From positions 1 to 60,895 of the forward strand of contig NZ_BJXA01000056.1 in assembly GCF_007990755.1 (NCBI RefSeq): a DNA stretch of 60,895 nucleotides, given 5' to 3'. The translations under genes were made by a program, and so were the position numbers. How positions within the stretch are numbered: the first letter of the stretch is position 1; every line of letters starts with the position of its first letter. The notes under the pieces were generated by a model. The model saw only the letters and a program-made list of their open reading frames with translations. It made no database searches and was not told where the DNA came from. Shown piece after piece: positions 16,168 through 26,614 of the stretch. Source of the DNA: Nocardia ninae NBRC 108245 (lineage in GTDB: Bacteria > Actinomycetota > Actinomycetes > Mycobacteriales > Mycobacteriaceae).

Positions 16168-19100
16168 GTGACTGTCAGTGACGCTGTGCGTGAATCCGCC
16201 CAACCGTCGGCACCCCAGGAGCCACAGGATTCCGGAGCGCATCGCGGTGTCGCTCGCCGAATCAGGTTGCTGGCGATCGTCAGTGGGCTGCTGGCCATCC
16301 TCGCCGCCGCGTCGATTCCGTTCCTGCCGGTCGAGCAGGACCAATCCAGTGTGGCGTGGCCGCAGACGGCGGCAGTCACCTCGGTGACGGCGCCGCTGCT
16401 CACCTACGCGCCGATGGACCTATCCGCCGAGATACCGTGCGCCGCCTTCGACGCGCTCGCCGACTCGGGTGGCGTTGTGGTGTCGACCATTCCGCGGCAG
16501 TCGCCCGATCTGGAGCGCTACGGGTTCGTCGTCAAAGTCGTCCCCGATGCCGCGGATCGTGTGGGCCGGGTCGACGTGGTGTCACGCAACACGCTGCTGT
16601 GGTCGGCGCCGCTGAGCGCGGTCCGCAATGGATCCTGCGCGGTCCACGTCCAGATGGATACGCAGCGGACCACGGTCACCGCAACGGGTGTCGCGGATTC
16701 GGGCAAGGAGTTCACCACCGACATCCGCCCGCAGGTTGTCGGTGTCTTCAGTGACCTGACCGGTGCGGCGCCGTCGGGCTTGCACGTGAATGTGCAAGTG
16801 GATTCCCGTTTTTCGGCCTCGCCGACGCCGTGGAAGCTGGCCGCGATCGTGCTGGCCGTGTTGGCGACGCTCGTCGCTTTGGTCGCGCTGTACCACCTGG
16901 ACAGTGCGGACGGCCGAAAGTCGCGGCGGTTCCTGCCCACTCGTTGGTGGCGGCTGCAGCCTGCCGACTACCTGGTGTTCGCCACGCTGCTGGTGTGGCA
17001 CTTCATCGGTGCCAACACCTCCGATGACGGTTATATCCTCGGCATGGCTCGCGCCGAGCGGAGCTCCGGGTTCATGTCGAACTATTACCGATGGTTCAGC
17101 GTCGACGAGGGGCCGTTCTACACGCCGTACACCGACTTGATCGGGTTGCTGACCCACGTGTCGTCGGTGAGTCCCTGGGTTCGGTTGCCTACCTTGCTCG
17201 TCAGCGTCATCGCCTGGTGGGTGATCAGCCGTGAACTCCTGCCCCGGCTCGGTGCCGCCCTGCGGGACAACGCGGTCGTGGTGTGGACAAGCGCACTGGT
17301 GTTTCTCGCCTTCTGGCTGCCCTACAACAACGGACTGCGGGCCGAACCCTTTGTGGCGCTGGGTGTGATCCTCACCTGGGCGTCGGTCGAACGGGCCATC
17401 GCAACCCGTCGCCTGCTGCCGTACGCGCTTGCGATCCTCATCGCGGCGTTCACCTTGACCGCCGCACCCTCCGGCCTGATCTGCATCGGCGCACTGGCGG
17501 CCGGGGCGCGCACCATGGTTGCGGTTATCGTGCGGCGGGCGAAGAGCGCCGGCTACTTTGCGCTGCTGCTGCCTCTGCTCGCCGCCGGTCTGGTGGTGCT
17601 GACTGTCGTCTTCGCGGATCGAACCCTGGCCGGAGTGCTCGAGTTCTCCTACGTGCACAACAGGATCGGGCCTGGTGACGGTGCCTCGTGGTTCCTGGAA
17701 TTCCTGCGCTACCAGTATCTGCTCCAGCCGAGCGGCGACGGGTGGCTGACCCGGCGGTTCGGCATGTTCATGATGCTGCTGGGCTTGGTGGTGTGCGTGG
17801 TCATCATGCTGCGCCGTGGTGGGCATATTCCCGGCACCGCGGTCGGGCCGTCGCGCCGACTCCTCGGCATCACTGTCGCCGCGATGGTGCTGATGATGTT
17901 CTCGCCCACGAAATGGATTCATCAGTTCGGCGTCTTCGCCGGGTTGGCTGCCTGCGTTGCGGCGCTCACCGCCGTCGCGATCAGCCCGCACGTGACGCGC
18001 CCGGTGCGCAACAGGGCGCTGTTCGCCGCGGCAGTCTTCTTCGCACTGGCGCTGACTTTCGTCGGCGCCAACGGTTACTGGTGGGTGTCCGCCTGGGGTG
18101 TCCCGTGGTGGGACAAGGCACCGACATTCGCCGGTTTCGGCCTGTCGACCTTCGCGGCGGGTCTGTCGGTGCTCGCACTGATCGTCGCTGCGTGGTTCCA
18201 CCTTCGCCCGGAGACGCAGCCGCGTCCTGACTCGGTGCCCGGTCGAATCGCCCGTACTCCCGTGCTCGCCGTCGTCGCGGCCGCCATGGTGTTGTTCGAA
18301 GTGCTGTCGATGGCGAAAGCTGCGGTGGCGCAGTATCCGTCGTACTCGGTCGCCCAATCGAACCTGTCCGCAGCCTTTTCCGGTGGCTGCGGACTCGCGG
18401 ACAAGGTGCTGATCGAAACCGATCCCAACGCGTCGGTGCTGAGCCCACAGGCCGGCGATGCGGCGGCGGCATTGGCCGGTGCCGAGTCGACCGGATTCAC
18501 TCCGAACGGCGTGGCTGCCGACCTGACCTCCGATGAGATCGAATCCACCACGGGCAAGGCGAATTCCGTAACCAGCGCCGATTCCGACGAGGCTGCGGAT
18601 CCGAAGGCGGGGTCGAAGTCACCCGGTTCGGAGACCGGTACGTCGAAGGGGGCCGGAATCAATGGCAGCAGTGTCCCGCTGCCTTTCGGCCTGGATCCGG
18701 CGTCCATTCCGGTGCTCGGCAGCTACCGGGACGGTGACCAGGTACCCGCCGAGCTGACGACCGGGTGGTACCGACTTCCGCAGGACAACAACGGAAGTCG
18801 CGGCCCGATCATCTCGATTGCGGTCGCCGGGCGGATCCGGCATGTCGACAGCGACGGCATCGTGCACCCGGGTCAGGACCTGCGCGTCGAGTACGGTCGC
18901 GCCGAATCCGAGGGCGCGGCAACAGCACTCGGCAGCATCGATCCGATCGATATCGGCCCGTCACCGTCATGGCGCAACGTGCGGGTCCCGCTCGACCAGC
19001 TGCCCGCCGATGCCAACGTCGTCCGGATCGTCGCGAGCGACAAGGATCTCGGTAAGGACCAGTGGCTCGCGGTGACCCCGCCGCGCGTGCCGCAGCTGAA

Positions 19101-19482
19101 AACCATGACCGACGTGGTCGGTTCGCGGACGCCGGTGCTGCTGGACTGGGAAGTCGCGATGACCTATCCCTGCCAGAACCTGGTGGCCACGCACGCCGGT
19201 GTGGCCGACCTGCCCGCCTACCGAATCCTGCCGGACCGCAACGGCGCCACCATCACCAACCTGTGGCAGGCCCACGACGGCGGTGGTCCACTCGGCTGGA
19301 CCCAGCTACTGTTCACCGCCCGGGCCCTGCCCGCCTACCTGAGCGACGACTGGGATCGGGACTGGGGCTCGATCGAGCAGTACCTACCCCTCGACCCCAA
19401 CGCCCAGCCCGCCAAGGTGACCATCGACGAAACCCAACGCTGGGGCACCTGGACCCCCGGCCACATCAACACCGCCTGGTAG
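16168..19482 (+). CDS. Emb-type arabinosyltransferase (EmbA/B/C family)
   Basis: A GT-C membrane arabinosyltransferase that uses decaprenyl-phosphoryl arabinose to build arabinogalactan or lipoarabinomannan. The 1104-residue protein has a first helix near residue 35 and an extracellular loop (LPVEQDQSSVAWPQ). The catalytic acidic pair is in NTSDDGYILGMARAE (about 286-287). Many membrane helices follow to about residue 715, then a large C-terminal carbohydrate-binding domain with a Ser/Asp/Lys-rich insertion. I prefer GTG 16168 to GTG 16132 because TAGCAT (16154-16159) sits 8 nt before it. It stands alone, without aftA or another emb gene nearby, so A/B/C assignment is not possible. Confidence 0.92.
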   Translation: MTVSDAVRESAQPSAPQEPQDSGAHRGVARRIRLLAIVSGLLAILAAASIPFLPVEQDQSSVAWPQTAAVTSVTAPLLTYAPMDLSAEIPCAAFDALADSGGVVVSTIPRQSPDLERYGFVVKVVPDAADRVGRVDVVSRNTLLWSAPLSAVRNGSCAVHVQMDTQRTTVTATGVADSGKEFTTDIRPQVVGVFSDLTGAAPSGLHVNVQVDSRFSASPTPWKLAAIVLAVLATLVALVALYHLDSADGRKSRRFLPTRWWRLQPADYLVFATLLVWHFIGANTSDDGYILGMARAERSSGFMSNYYRWFSVDEGPFYTPYTDLIGLLTHVSSVSPWVRLPTLLVSVIAWWVISRELLPRLGAALRDNAVVVWTSALVFLAFWLPYNNGLRAEPFVALGVILTWASVERAIATRRLLPYALAILIAAFTLTAAPSGLICIGALAAGARTMVAVIVRRAKSAGYFALLLPLLAAGLVVLTVVFADRTLAGVLEFSYVHNRIGPGDGASWFLEFLRYQYLLQPSGDGWLTRRFGMFMMLLGLVVCVVIMLRRGGHIPGTAVGPSRRLLGITVAAMVLMMFSPTKWIHQFGVFAGLAACVAALTAVAISPHVTRPVRNRALFAAAVFFALALTFVGANGYWWVSAWGVPWWDKAPTFAGFGLSTFAAGLSVLALIVAAWFHLRPETQPRPDSVPGRIARTPVLAVVAAAMVLFEVLSMAKAAVAQYPSYSVAQSNLSAAFSGGCGLADKVLIETDPNASVLSPQAGDAAAALAGAESTGFTPNGVAADLTSDEIESTTGKANSVTSADSDEAADPKAGSKSPGSETGTSKGAGINGSSVPLPFGLDPASIPVLGSYRDGDQVPAELTTGWYRLPQDNNGSRGPIISIAVAGRIRHVDSDGIVHPGQDLRVEYGRAESEGAATALGSIDPIDIGPSPSWRNVRVPLDQLPADANVVRIVASDKDLGKDQWLAVTPPRVPQLKTMTDVVGSRTPVLLDWEVAMTYPCQNLVATHAGVADLPAYRILPDRNGATITNLWQAHDGGGPLGWTQLLFTARALPAYLSDDWDRDWGSIEQYLPLDPNAQPAKVTIDETQRWGTWTPGHINTAW

Positions 19483-19501
19483 GCCACGCCCGGCCGAACC
19501 G

Positions 19502-19580
19502 CTGGCCGTACATCCTTTGTGTGAGGCGCACACCCGTATAGCGGGGTGTGCGCGCACGCGCCGAAAAGGTGTGCGGCCAG
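19502..19580. repeat. 79-bp palindrome between emb and vapC (terminator-like)
   Basis: Outer arms CTGGCCGTACATCCTTT and AAAAGGTGTGCGGCCAG enclose a second hairpin, GCGCACACCC / GGGGTGTGCGC. The ends resemble those of the 76-bp element at 42356 (GCCGCACACCTTTT / AAAGGTGTGCGGC), but the centre differs. It lies between convergent genes. Confidence 0.7.
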
Positions 19581-19630
19581 TGCTCGCTCTCGGCGCAACC
19601 TGCGGAGGGGCGGTCAAACCCTTTGGCGCG

Positions 19631-20074
19631 TCAAGCTTTCGACTGCACCGCGAACGGGTGCTGCCAGCGTAGGCCGGGGAAGCGGGCGAACCCGCGGTCG
19701 CAGGTGATCAGTTCGCTGCCGGACTCGATGGCCAGGGCGGCGTGGTAGGCGTCGGCGACGTCGTTGCCTCGGGCGTCGATGGTGCGGCACAGGTGCGCGA
19801 AGATCTCGTAGTGGCGGGGTCCGGGGCGCACGGGACGGGAGTTCGGTGCACCGATCAGGATCTCGGTGAATTGCAGGGCCTGGTCCGGCGAGGTCGGCGT
19901 CCGGAAGATGCGCGGATTGGTGACCACGCGAACGAACCCGCTGAGCACCAACTCGCTCAATGCGAAGGTGGCGGGTCCGTTCACCAGCGTGGTCAGCCAG
20001 TCATGCGCGGCGGCGTGGTCGGGCGACTCGACCCGGAACGCGTAGACCAGGACATTGACGTCAGGAAGCAGCAT
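19631..20074 (-). CDS. vapC: PIN-domain toxin (VapC family)
   Basis: A 147-residue PIN ribonuclease toxin. Metal-binding acidic residues appear in LLPDVNVLVYAF (Asp5), ALSELV and NDVADAYHAALAIE, with the late ITCDRGFARFPGLRW motif typical of the VapC TA group. The start overlaps the end of vapB by 14 nt. Antitoxin and toxin are transcribed together on the - strand. The RNA target is unknown. Confidence 0.9.
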   Translation of the reverse strand: MLLPDVNVLVYAFRVESPDHAAAHDWLTTLVNGPATFALSELVLSGFVRVVTNPRIFRTPTSPDQALQFTEILIGAPNSRPVRPGPRHYEIFAHLCRTIDARGNDVADAYHAALAIESGSELITCDRGFARFPGLRWQHPFAVQSKA

Positions 20075-20345
20075 CGGACAACGTCGATCGCAGCCGTGCG
20101 TCGTCGTCCTCGTAACCGGCGTCGCGGACCGTACTCCACTGAGCGAGGTTGATGCCGACCTGAACCCCGTCGCCGCCGCCCGTCGGTAGGACGATGTCCA
20201 TCCGTGCGGTGTCCCGTGCGCTGAGGTCTTCGAGCAGCATGCGTAACGCCTCCTCGATCAGGCTGGTCAGGGTCCGTCCGTCGCGAGCGGCCTGTTGCTT
20301 GGCGGCGCGCAGCAGCGCATCGTCCAGATCCAAAGTCGTCCGCAT
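20061..20345 (-). CDS. vapB: VapB-type antitoxin (ribbon-helix-helix)
   Basis: A 94-residue antitoxin whose N-terminus MRTTLDLDDALLRAAKQQAARDG is the usual ribbon-helix-helix DNA-binding strand and helix. The C-terminal part should bind the PIN toxin. ACTGTA at 20353-20358 (TACAGT on the coding strand) is 7 nt before the ATG, consistent with a leaderless mRNA. GCAGAT is repeated across this promoter and may be part of the autoregulatory site. Confidence 0.88.
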   Translation of the reverse strand: MRTTLDLDDALLRAAKQQAARDGRTLTSLIEEALRMLLEDLSARDTARMDIVLPTGGGDGVQVGINLAQWSTVRDAGYEDDDARLRSTLSDAAS

Positions 20346-20373
20346 GCAGATCACTGTACCTGGCCGTGCAGAT

Positions 20374-21309
20374 TTATGCATCCGCTGATTTGGGCTGCGA
20401 TCCAGCCGCGACGGTGCTGGTCCGGGCCTCGCGGTGGGTGCGGCGGGCACGCAGCAGGGCGTGCGCGGTGAATATGGCCAGGGCCGTCCAGATGAGGGCG
20501 AAGCCCGCCCAGCGGGAGGCAGGCATCGGTTCGTGCGCGACGGCGACGCCCCAGGCCATCTGGAGGGCCGGGGTGAGGTATTGCAGCAGCCCCATGGTGG
20601 ACAGCGGAACACGTTGGGCGGCAACGGCGAACAGCAGCAGCGGGATGAGCGTGACCGGACCGGTGGCCACCAGCAGCGCGGCATGCCCTGTGCTGGAACC
20701 GAATTCGCTGCGCCCCGTCAGGGCTAGCACGATCACGAAGGCGAGGGCGAACGGCGCGGCCACTACACCCTCGGCGGCGATGCCACGCACCGCGTCCAGC
20801 GGGATGACCTTCTTCACCAGGCCGTACGTCGCGAAGGAGCAGGCCAGCACCAGCGCGATGACCGGCGGCCTGCCGTAGTCGACGGTGAGCACCGCCACCG
20901 CGGCGGCACCGAGCGCGAGCGCGGCCCACTGCGCCTTCGCCAGCCGCTCGCGAAAGATCAGCACTCCGAACGCGACCGTCACCAACGGGTTGATGAAGTA
21001 CCCGAGCGCACACTCCACGACGTGCCCCGACATGACGCCGAACACATACACACCCCAGTTGATCGCGATCGCCGCCGACGCCACCGCGGCCAACCGCCAG
21101 ATCCGCGCGCCGATGCCGCGTAGCTCGCGCAACCGTCCGGTCACCAGCAGCATCGCGAGCACCAACACCAACGTCCACAGAATCCGCTGCGCAACCACCT
21201 CGGCCGCACCGGCGAACGCCAGCAACCCGAAGAAAGCGGGGAACAAACCCCAGAGGAAGAACGCGCTCGTACCGAACGCAACACCCGGGATAGTCCTGCT
21301 TCGCTGCAC
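20374..21309 (-). CDS. rarD: RarD/EamA-family transporter
   Basis: An inner-membrane protein with about ten helices, of the RarD branch of the drug/metabolite transporter superfamily. Family motifs: [11 protein letters not shown] at the N-terminus, [18 protein letters not shown]-- and [26 protein letters not shown]-type helix 8-9. The substrate is unknown; RarD has been linked to chloramphenicol sensitivity phenotypes. I chose GTG 21309 over 21330 because TAGCGT (coding strand, 21322-21317) lies 7 nt before it. It is divergent from the P-type ATPase with only 35 bp between the starts. Confidence 0.85.
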   Translation of the reverse strand: MQRSRTIPGVAFGTSAFFLWGLFPAFFGLLAFAGAAEVVAQRILWTLVLVLAMLLVTGRLRELRGIGARIWRLAAVASAAIAINWGVYVFGVMSGHVVECALGYFINPLVTVAFGVLIFRERLAKAQWAALALGAAAVAVLTVDYGRPPVIALVLACSFATYGLVKKVIPLDAVRGIAAEGVVAAPFALAFVIVLALTGRSEFGSSTGHAALLVATGPVTLIPLLLFAVAAQRVPLSTMGLLQYLTPALQMAWGVAVAHEPMPASRWAGFALIWTALAIFTAHALLRARRTHREARTSTVAAGSQPKSADA

Positions 21310-21316
21310 GCTTCCG

Positions 21317-21337
21317 ACGCTACTTCTCACGTAGCCT
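21317..21337. promoter_or_regulatory. Back-to-back leaderless promoters for rarD and the P-type ATPase
   Basis: On the - strand TAGCGT (21322-21317) is followed after 7 nt by the rarD GTG. On the + strand TAGCCT (21332-21337) is followed after 7 nt by the ATPase ATG. The two -10 boxes are 9 nt apart, so the transcripts probably compete or are co-regulated. Confidence 0.6.
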
Positions 21338-21344
21338 TGCGGTC

Positions 21345-23783
21345 ATGTCGACTAGCGTGCAGGCCGCGCCTGCCACCGGATTGACCGCGGCGGAGGTCGA
21401 GCAACGTCGCCGCGACGGGCTCACCAACGATGTGCCGGACCGGGCCAGCCGCTCGGTCCGCGACATCGTCAGGGCCAACGTCTTCACCCGGATCAACGCC
21501 ATCCTCGGCGTGCTGTTCATCCTGGTGCTGGCCACCGGATCGATCATCGACGGCATGTTCGGACTGCTGATCGTCGCCAACAGCGCGGTCGGCATCATCC
21601 AGGAGGTCCGCGCCAAGCGCACCCTGGACAAGCTGGCCATCGTCAGCCAGGCCAAGCCGACCGTGCGCCGCGACGGCAAGTCCGTCGAGCTGGCGCCGCG
21701 CGAGGTGGTGCTCGACGACCTGATCGAGCTCGGCCCCGGCGACCAGATCGTGGTGGACGGCGAGGTCGCGGAGGCCTCGCTGCTGGAGATCGACGAATCG
21801 CTGCTCACCGGTGAGGCCGACCCGATCGACAAGCAGGTCGGCGCCGAGGTGATGTCGGGCAGCTACGTGGTGTCCGGTAGCGGCTGCTATCGCGCCACCA
21901 AGGTCGGTAAGGACGCGTACGCGGCGAAGCTGGCCGACGAGGCGAGCAAGTTCACCCTGGTCAAGTCGGAGCTGCGCAGCGGTATCGACACCATCCTGAA
22001 GGTGATCACCTACCTGCTGATCCCGGCGGGCGCGCTGAGCATCTACAACCAGCTGGTCTCCAGCAAGGAGTCGTGGCGGCCCGCGGTGACCGGCATGGTC
22101 GCGGCGCTGGTGCCGATGGTGCCGGAGGGCCTGGTGCTGATGACCTCGGTGGCCTTCGCGGTCGGCGTGGTCCGGCTCGGCAGGCGCCAGTGCCTGGTGC
22201 AGGAGCTGCCCGCCATCGAGGGCCTGGCCAGGGTCGACGTGGTGTGCGCGGACAAGACCGGCACGCTCACCGAGAACGGCATGCGCCTGTCCGAGATCAA
22301 AACACTGGATTCCTTCGACGACAACGACATTCGACAAGCCCTGGCCGCGCTGGCGGCCGACGATCCGCGCCCGAACGCGAGCGTGCAGGCGATCGCCGAG
22401 GCGCTGCCGGACGGGCCGGGCTGGACGCGGACGGCGGTCGCACCGTTCTCCTCGGCCAAGAAGTGGAGCGGCTGCTCCTACGGCGAGCACGGCGACTGGC
22501 TGCTCGGCGCGCCCGACGTGCTGCTCGACGCGAAGTCCGAAGATGCCAGGGTGGCCGAGGAACTCGGCTCCTCGGGGCTGCGCATCCTGCTGCTGGCCCG
22601 CAGCGACCGTCCGGTCGACGCGGCGGATGCGCCGGGCACCGTGCAGCCTGCGGCGCTGGTGGTGCTGGAGCAGCGGGTCCGGCCCGACGCCAAGGAAACG
22701 CTCGAATACTTTGCCAGCCAGAATGTTTCGATCAAGGTGATCTCCGGCGACAACGCCGTCTCGGTGGGCGCGGTGGCCGCCTCGCTCGACCTCACCGGCG
22801 GCGACCACGCGGTCGACGCGCGCCAATTGCCCGAGGGCCGCGAGCAACTCGCCGACGTGCTCGACCACGAGACCACCTTCGGCCGGGTCCGGCCGGACCA
22901 GAAGCGCGCCATGGTGGCTGCACTCCAGTCGCGCGGCCACACCGTCGCGATGACCGGCGACGGCGTCAACGACGTGCTGGCGCTCAAGGACGCCGACATC
23001 GGCGTCGCGATGGGCGCGGGCAGCCCGGCCACCCGCGCGGTGGCGCAGATCGTCTTGCTGGACAACAAGTTCGCGACCCTGCCGTACGTGGTGGGGGAGG
23101 GTCGCCGGGTGATCGGCAATATCGAGCGGGTCTCGAATCTGTTCCTCACCAAGACCGTCTACTCGGTGCTGCTCGCCTTCCTGATCGGCATCGCCGGCGT
23201 CGGCTCGCAGATCTTCGGCTACGACCCGATCGGCTATCCGTTCCTGCCGCGGCACGTCACGATCGCCGCCTGGTTCACCATCGGCATCCCGGCGTTCGTC
23301 CTCTCGCTCGCGCCCAACAACGAGCGCGCCCGCAGCGGATTCGTCCGTCGCGTCATGCGATTGGCGATTCCGTCCGGCGTGGTGATCGGCGTGGCCACCT
23401 TCGTCGCCTACCTGATCGCCTATGCCGGTCCGGAGGCTTCCGCGCAGCAGAAGGAGCAGGCAGGCACCACCGCGTTGATCACGCTGATCATGATCGCGGT
23501 GTGGGTGCTCGCCATCGTCGCCCGGCCGTACGTGTGGTGGAAGGTAGTGCTGATCTCGGTGTCGGTCGGCGCGTACATCTTCCTGTTCAGCGTTCCGTTC
23601 ACCCGGGAGTTCTTCAAACTGGACCCGTCCAATGTGGGGCTCACCACCGCCGCATTCATTTGTGGCGCTGTGGGTATCGTGCTCGTCGAGGTCGCGTGGT
23701 GGGTGAGCGCGACACTGCTGGGGGAGAAAGCCGAACTGTTCCCGACCCCTAATACGGCGGTTCCTGACAAACTGGACATCTGA
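21345..23783 (+). CDS. ctpE: Cation-transporting P-type ATPase (CtpE-like)
   Basis: A P-type ATPase of 812 residues. Phosphorylation motif [10 protein letters not shown] starts at Asp303. The actuator motif LLTGEADP is near 154, the membrane motif [10 protein letters not shown] near 262, and the hinge [12 protein letters not shown] near 536. There is no N-terminal heavy-metal-binding domain. PEGL in helix 4 and overall layout match the mycobacterial CtpE group, reported to take up calcium; substrate is inferred from family. The transcript appears leaderless. Confidence 0.88.
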   Translation: MSTSVQAAPATGLTAAEVEQRRRDGLTNDVPDRASRSVRDIVRANVFTRINAILGVLFILVLATGSIIDGMFGLLIVANSAVGIIQEVRAKRTLDKLAIVSQAKPTVRRDGKSVELAPREVVLDDLIELGPGDQIVVDGEVAEASLLEIDESLLTGEADPIDKQVGAEVMSGSYVVSGSGCYRATKVGKDAYAAKLADEASKFTLVKSELRSGIDTILKVITYLLIPAGALSIYNQLVSSKESWRPAVTGMVAALVPMVPEGLVLMTSVAFAVGVVRLGRRQCLVQELPAIEGLARVDVVCADKTGTLTENGMRLSEIKTLDSFDDNDIRQALAALAADDPRPNASVQAIAEALPDGPGWTRTAVAPFSSAKKWSGCSYGEHGDWLLGAPDVLLDAKSEDARVAEELGSSGLRILLLARSDRPVDAADAPGTVQPAALVVLEQRVRPDAKETLEYFASQNVSIKVISGDNAVSVGAVAASLDLTGGDHAVDARQLPEGREQLADVLDHETTFGRVRPDQKRAMVAALQSRGHTVAMTGDGVNDVLALKDADIGVAMGAGSPATRAVAQIVLLDNKFATLPYVVGEGRRVIGNIERVSNLFLTKTVYSVLLAFLIGIAGVGSQIFGYDPIGYPFLPRHVTIAAWFTIGIPAFVLSLAPNNERARSGFVRRVMRLAIPSGVVIGVATFVAYLIAYAGPEASAQQKEQAGTTALITLIMIAVWVLAIVARPYVWWKVVLISVSVGAYIFLFSVPFTREFFKLDPSNVGLTTAAFICGAVGIVLVEVAWWVSATLLGEKAELFPTPNTAVPDKLDI

Positions 23784-23847
23784 CCCGGCGCGCCGCGAGA
23801 ACCCTTGTGCGGGGCGATCATTCAGTGTTGGAGTACCTTCTCCGAAT

Positions 23848-24666
23848 ATGGAGGTACTGCTGCACCAGATCGACGCGTTCGCGGACGCACCGTTCTCGGG
23901 CAACCCAGCCGCGGTGATGCCGCTCTCGTCGTGGCTCCCGGATTCGTTGCTGCAACACCTGGCCGAGGAGAACAACCTCGCCGAAACCGCCTTCTACACC
24001 GCGGAATTACCGCCGGAGGCCGGTGCGCCGCCCGGGGATTGGCCCGCGTTCCACCTGCGCTGGTTCACCCCTGCGGTAGAGGTCGACATGTGCGGGCACG
24101 CCACCGTCGCCAGTGCCGCACAGATTTTGGAGGACATGCACCCGGGCGCGGACCGGGTGAGCTTCTTCACTCGCAGCGGCTGGCTGCACGTGGATCGCAC
24201 CGACGACGACGAATTCGTGCTCGACCTGCCCGCGGTGCCCGCCACCGAAGTGACCCCCGATGTGGTGCTGGTCGCCGCGCTCGGCGTATCCGCGGTGCGC
24301 GCCTACACCGGCACCGATGTGGTCATCGTGGTGGGCAGCGAACAGGAAGTCCGCGACGCCGCACCGATTTTCACCGCCTTCCCGCCGTTGCCGCGCGGCG
24401 CGATCGTCACCGCGCGCGGCGAGTCCGCCGACTTCGTCTCGCGCTTCTTCGCCCCGGGCGTCGGCGTGCCGGAGGACCCGGTCACCGGCTCGGCGCACGC
24501 CCAACTGGTTCCGCTGTGGGCCCGTGAACTCGGCCGCACCGAACTCACCGCCCGCCAGCTCTCCCGGCGCGGCGGCAGCCTGCGCTGCGAGCTCGTCGGT
24601 GACCGGGTACTGCTCGTCGGCCGCTGCCGCCGCTACCTGGACGGCGTTGTGCAGCTGCCGGACTGA
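23848..24666 (+). CDS. PhzF-family isomerase/epimerase
   Basis: A two-domain diaminopimelate-epimerase-like fold of the PhzF family (272 aa). The catalytic acid is Glu46 in NNLAETAFY. QIDAFADAPFSGNPAAVM and RWFTPAVEVDMCGHATVASA are diagnostic, and GVPEDPVTGSAHA lies near the C-terminus. No phenazine genes are nearby, so a general metabolic or unknown role is likely. TACCTT (23834-23839) lies 8 nt before the ATG. Confidence 0.9.
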   Translation: MEVLLHQIDAFADAPFSGNPAAVMPLSSWLPDSLLQHLAEENNLAETAFYTAELPPEAGAPPGDWPAFHLRWFTPAVEVDMCGHATVASAAQILEDMHPGADRVSFFTRSGWLHVDRTDDDEFVLDLPAVPATEVTPDVVLVAALGVSAVRAYTGTDVVIVVGSEQEVRDAAPIFTAFPPLPRGAIVTARGESADFVSRFFAPGVGVPEDPVTGSAHAQLVPLWARELGRTELTARQLSRRGGSLRCELVGDRVLLVGRCRRYLDGVVQLPD

Positions 24667-24805
24667 CCCGGACCCCGCGACTCGCACGTGCCGCCACTTG
24701 GTCGCACGAGCACCCGGCGCCATCGAAATGTGGTCGCGCCGTGGCCGAGTCGCGCTTTCGTCACCGCGGCGCAAACGAATCATTGTGCGGCGCGGTGATG
24801 TCCGG

Positions 24806-24847
24806 CCTCCGCCGGGATGGAGCGGGGATGAGTCATCCCGGCGGAGG
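24806..24847. terminator. Bidirectional terminator hairpin in the phzF-lspA operon gap
   Basis: 13-bp perfect arms CCTCCGCCGGGAT (24806-24818) and ATCCCGGCGGAGG (24835-24847) around a 16-nt loop. The 360-bp gap 24667-25026 lies between convergent genes and shows no convincing ORF. Confidence 0.7.
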
Positions 24848-25026
24848 TCGGTTCCGCGTGTTCAGGTCCGCATCGGGTGCCTGTTCGCGATCGGATCCGA
24901 ATCACGCGCTCACCGTGCGCTCGCCGCCGGAAGGTGCGTGAATCCGCTTAGGCAGGTAGCGAACGCGGCAGATCGGTGCGGCCACCGCCCGGCCGGGAGT
25001 GCATGTGGCCGATCCTCCGGACAGGG

Positions 25027-25695
25027 TTACCGATCGGGCACTGGGCCGTCGTCAGGACCGGGCTGGACGACATCCACTTGGCCGGGGAGCAGCGGCACTA
25101 CGCCGAATCGGTCGGCTACCGCGTCGGACGGCAGGGCCTGCACCGCGCGGATTCCGTTCTGCGCGGCGAGATTTCGGAGGCTGTCCAACGGTCCGCGCAG
25201 GACGAGGCCGACGGTGCACGCGCAGCCGGAACGTAGGCGAGCGGCGGAGAGCGCGTTGATGTCGGCGGCGCGCTGGTCGGCGACGGTGCGGGGGAGCAGC
25301 CAGGCCGCCGCTTCGGCGGAGCTGACGGCCGCCTCGTCACCTCGAGGGACGGGAACGGCGACCAGCGGGGTCTGCACGCGGGGTATCGAAACCTGGTACA
25401 GCACTTGCGATATCCGCATGCCGCCGCTGTTCCGTGGAATCTGTTCCGGCACCAGAGGTTCGGTGAAGGAGACCAGCGCCCAGTGGTCGGCGGTATCCGT
25501 GCCCGCCAGCGAAGCCCGTGCTCGGGCAAGGTAATCCGCGACCTGCTCACCCTGCTCGGGACCGAGCCGATCGGTGGATACGCCATCCTTACGGGGCGGG
25601 TTCAGCACACCGAGCAGGACGATGAACACGACGAGGGCGACGGCCGCTGCCGCGAGGGCGAGCCGACCCAGCGGCAGCGCCCGCCGGTCAGGCAT
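25027..25695 (-). CDS. Hypothetical membrane-anchored protein in the lspA-rluD operon
   Basis: A 222-residue protein with a basic N-terminus, a single membrane helix (about 10-30: [20 protein letters not shown]) and an extracytoplasmic domain that I do not recognise. It includes a CAC motif ([13 protein letters not shown]) and a repeated Pro/Val pattern. The start codon overlaps the rluD stop by 8 nt, so it is the third gene of the operon lspA-rluD-this gene. An envelope role is possible but not shown. Confidence 0.75.
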   Translation of the reverse strand: MPDRRALPLGRLALAAAAVALVVFIVLLGVLNPPRKDGVSTDRLGPEQGEQVADYLARARASLAGTDTADHWALVSFTEPLVPEQIPRNSGGMRISQVLYQVSIPRVQTPLVAVPVPRGDEAAVSSAEAAAWLLPRTVADQRAADINALSAARLRSGCACTVGLVLRGPLDSLRNLAAQNGIRAVQALPSDAVADRFGVVPLLPGQVDVVQPGPDDGPVPDR

Positions 25696-26614
25696 TGCGC
25701 AGGACGTCCAAGGCGTGCTTCAGATCGTCCGGGTACTCGCTGGTGATCTCCAGCCAGCGACCGTCGGCCGGATGGTTGAAGCCGAGCGAACGGGCATGCA
25801 GCCATTGCCTTTCCAGGCCGAGGCGCTCGGCGAGGCGCGGGTCCGCGCCGTAGGTGAGGTCACCGCAGCATGGGTGCCGGATCGCGGAGAAATGCACCCG
25901 GATCTGGTGGGTGCGGCCGGTTTCCAGGTGGATGTCGAGCAGGCTCGCTGCCTGGAAGGCCTCGACGGTGTCGTAGTGCGTGATGCTCGGGCGCCCGTCC
26001 GCGGTCACCGCGAACTTCCAGTCGTTGCCGCGGGCCCGCCCGATCGGGGCGTCGATGGTGCCGCTGCTCGGGTCCGGATGTCCCTGCACCAGAGCGTGAT
26101 ACCGCTTGGCCACGGTGCGCTGCTTGAACGCGCGCTTGAGCACCGTATACGCGTGCTCGGACTGCGCGACCACCATCACGCCCGAGGTGCCGACGTCGAG
26201 CCGGTGCACGATGCCCTGCCGTTCGTGTGCGCCGGAGGTGGAGATGCGGTAACCAGCCGCGGCGAGCCCGCCGATCACGGTCGGCCCGGACCAGCCGACA
26301 CCGGTGTGTGCCGCGACGCCGACCGGCTTGTCCACCGCGACGATGTCGTCGTCGGCGTAGAGGATCCGCATCCCTTCCACCGGCGCTACCTCGATCGAGA
26401 GCTCTCGCTTGGGTTCCGGGAAGATCACCTCGAGCCAGGCGCCCGCGGCGAGCCGGTCGGATTTGCCCGCGGCGACGCCGTCGAGCTGCACGGAGCCTTC
26501 CTCGGCCAGCGCCGCCACGGCGGTGCGGGACAGGCCGAGCAGCCGGGACAGGCCCGCGTCGACCCGCATGCCGTCGAGCCCGTCGGGAACGGGCATGGTC
26601 CGTGTTTCCCTCAT
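25688..26614 (-). CDS. RluD-family 23S rRNA pseudouridine synthase
   Basis: A RluA/RluD-family pseudouridine synthase of 308 residues. An S4 RNA-binding domain is at about 15-65. The catalytic aspartate is Asp140 in [16 protein letters not shown], and family motifs [20 protein letters not shown] and [11 protein letters not shown] follow. It overlaps lspA by 4 nt (ATGA), the same pair order as in many bacteria. Exact target uridines cannot be read from sequence. Confidence 0.93.
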   Translation of the reverse strand: MRETRTMPVPDGLDGMRVDAGLSRLLGLSRTAVAALAEEGSVQLDGVAAGKSDRLAAGAWLEVIFPEPKRELSIEVAPVEGMRILYADDDIVAVDKPVGVAAHTGVGWSGPTVIGGLAAAGYRISTSGAHERQGIVHRLDVGTSGVMVVAQSEHAYTVLKRAFKQRTVAKRYHALVQGHPDPSSGTIDAPIGRARGNDWKFAVTADGRPSITHYDTVEAFQAASLLDIHLETGRTHQIRVHFSAIRHPCCGDLTYGADPRLAERLGLERQWLHARSLGFNHPADGRWLEITSEYPDDLKHALDVLRNA

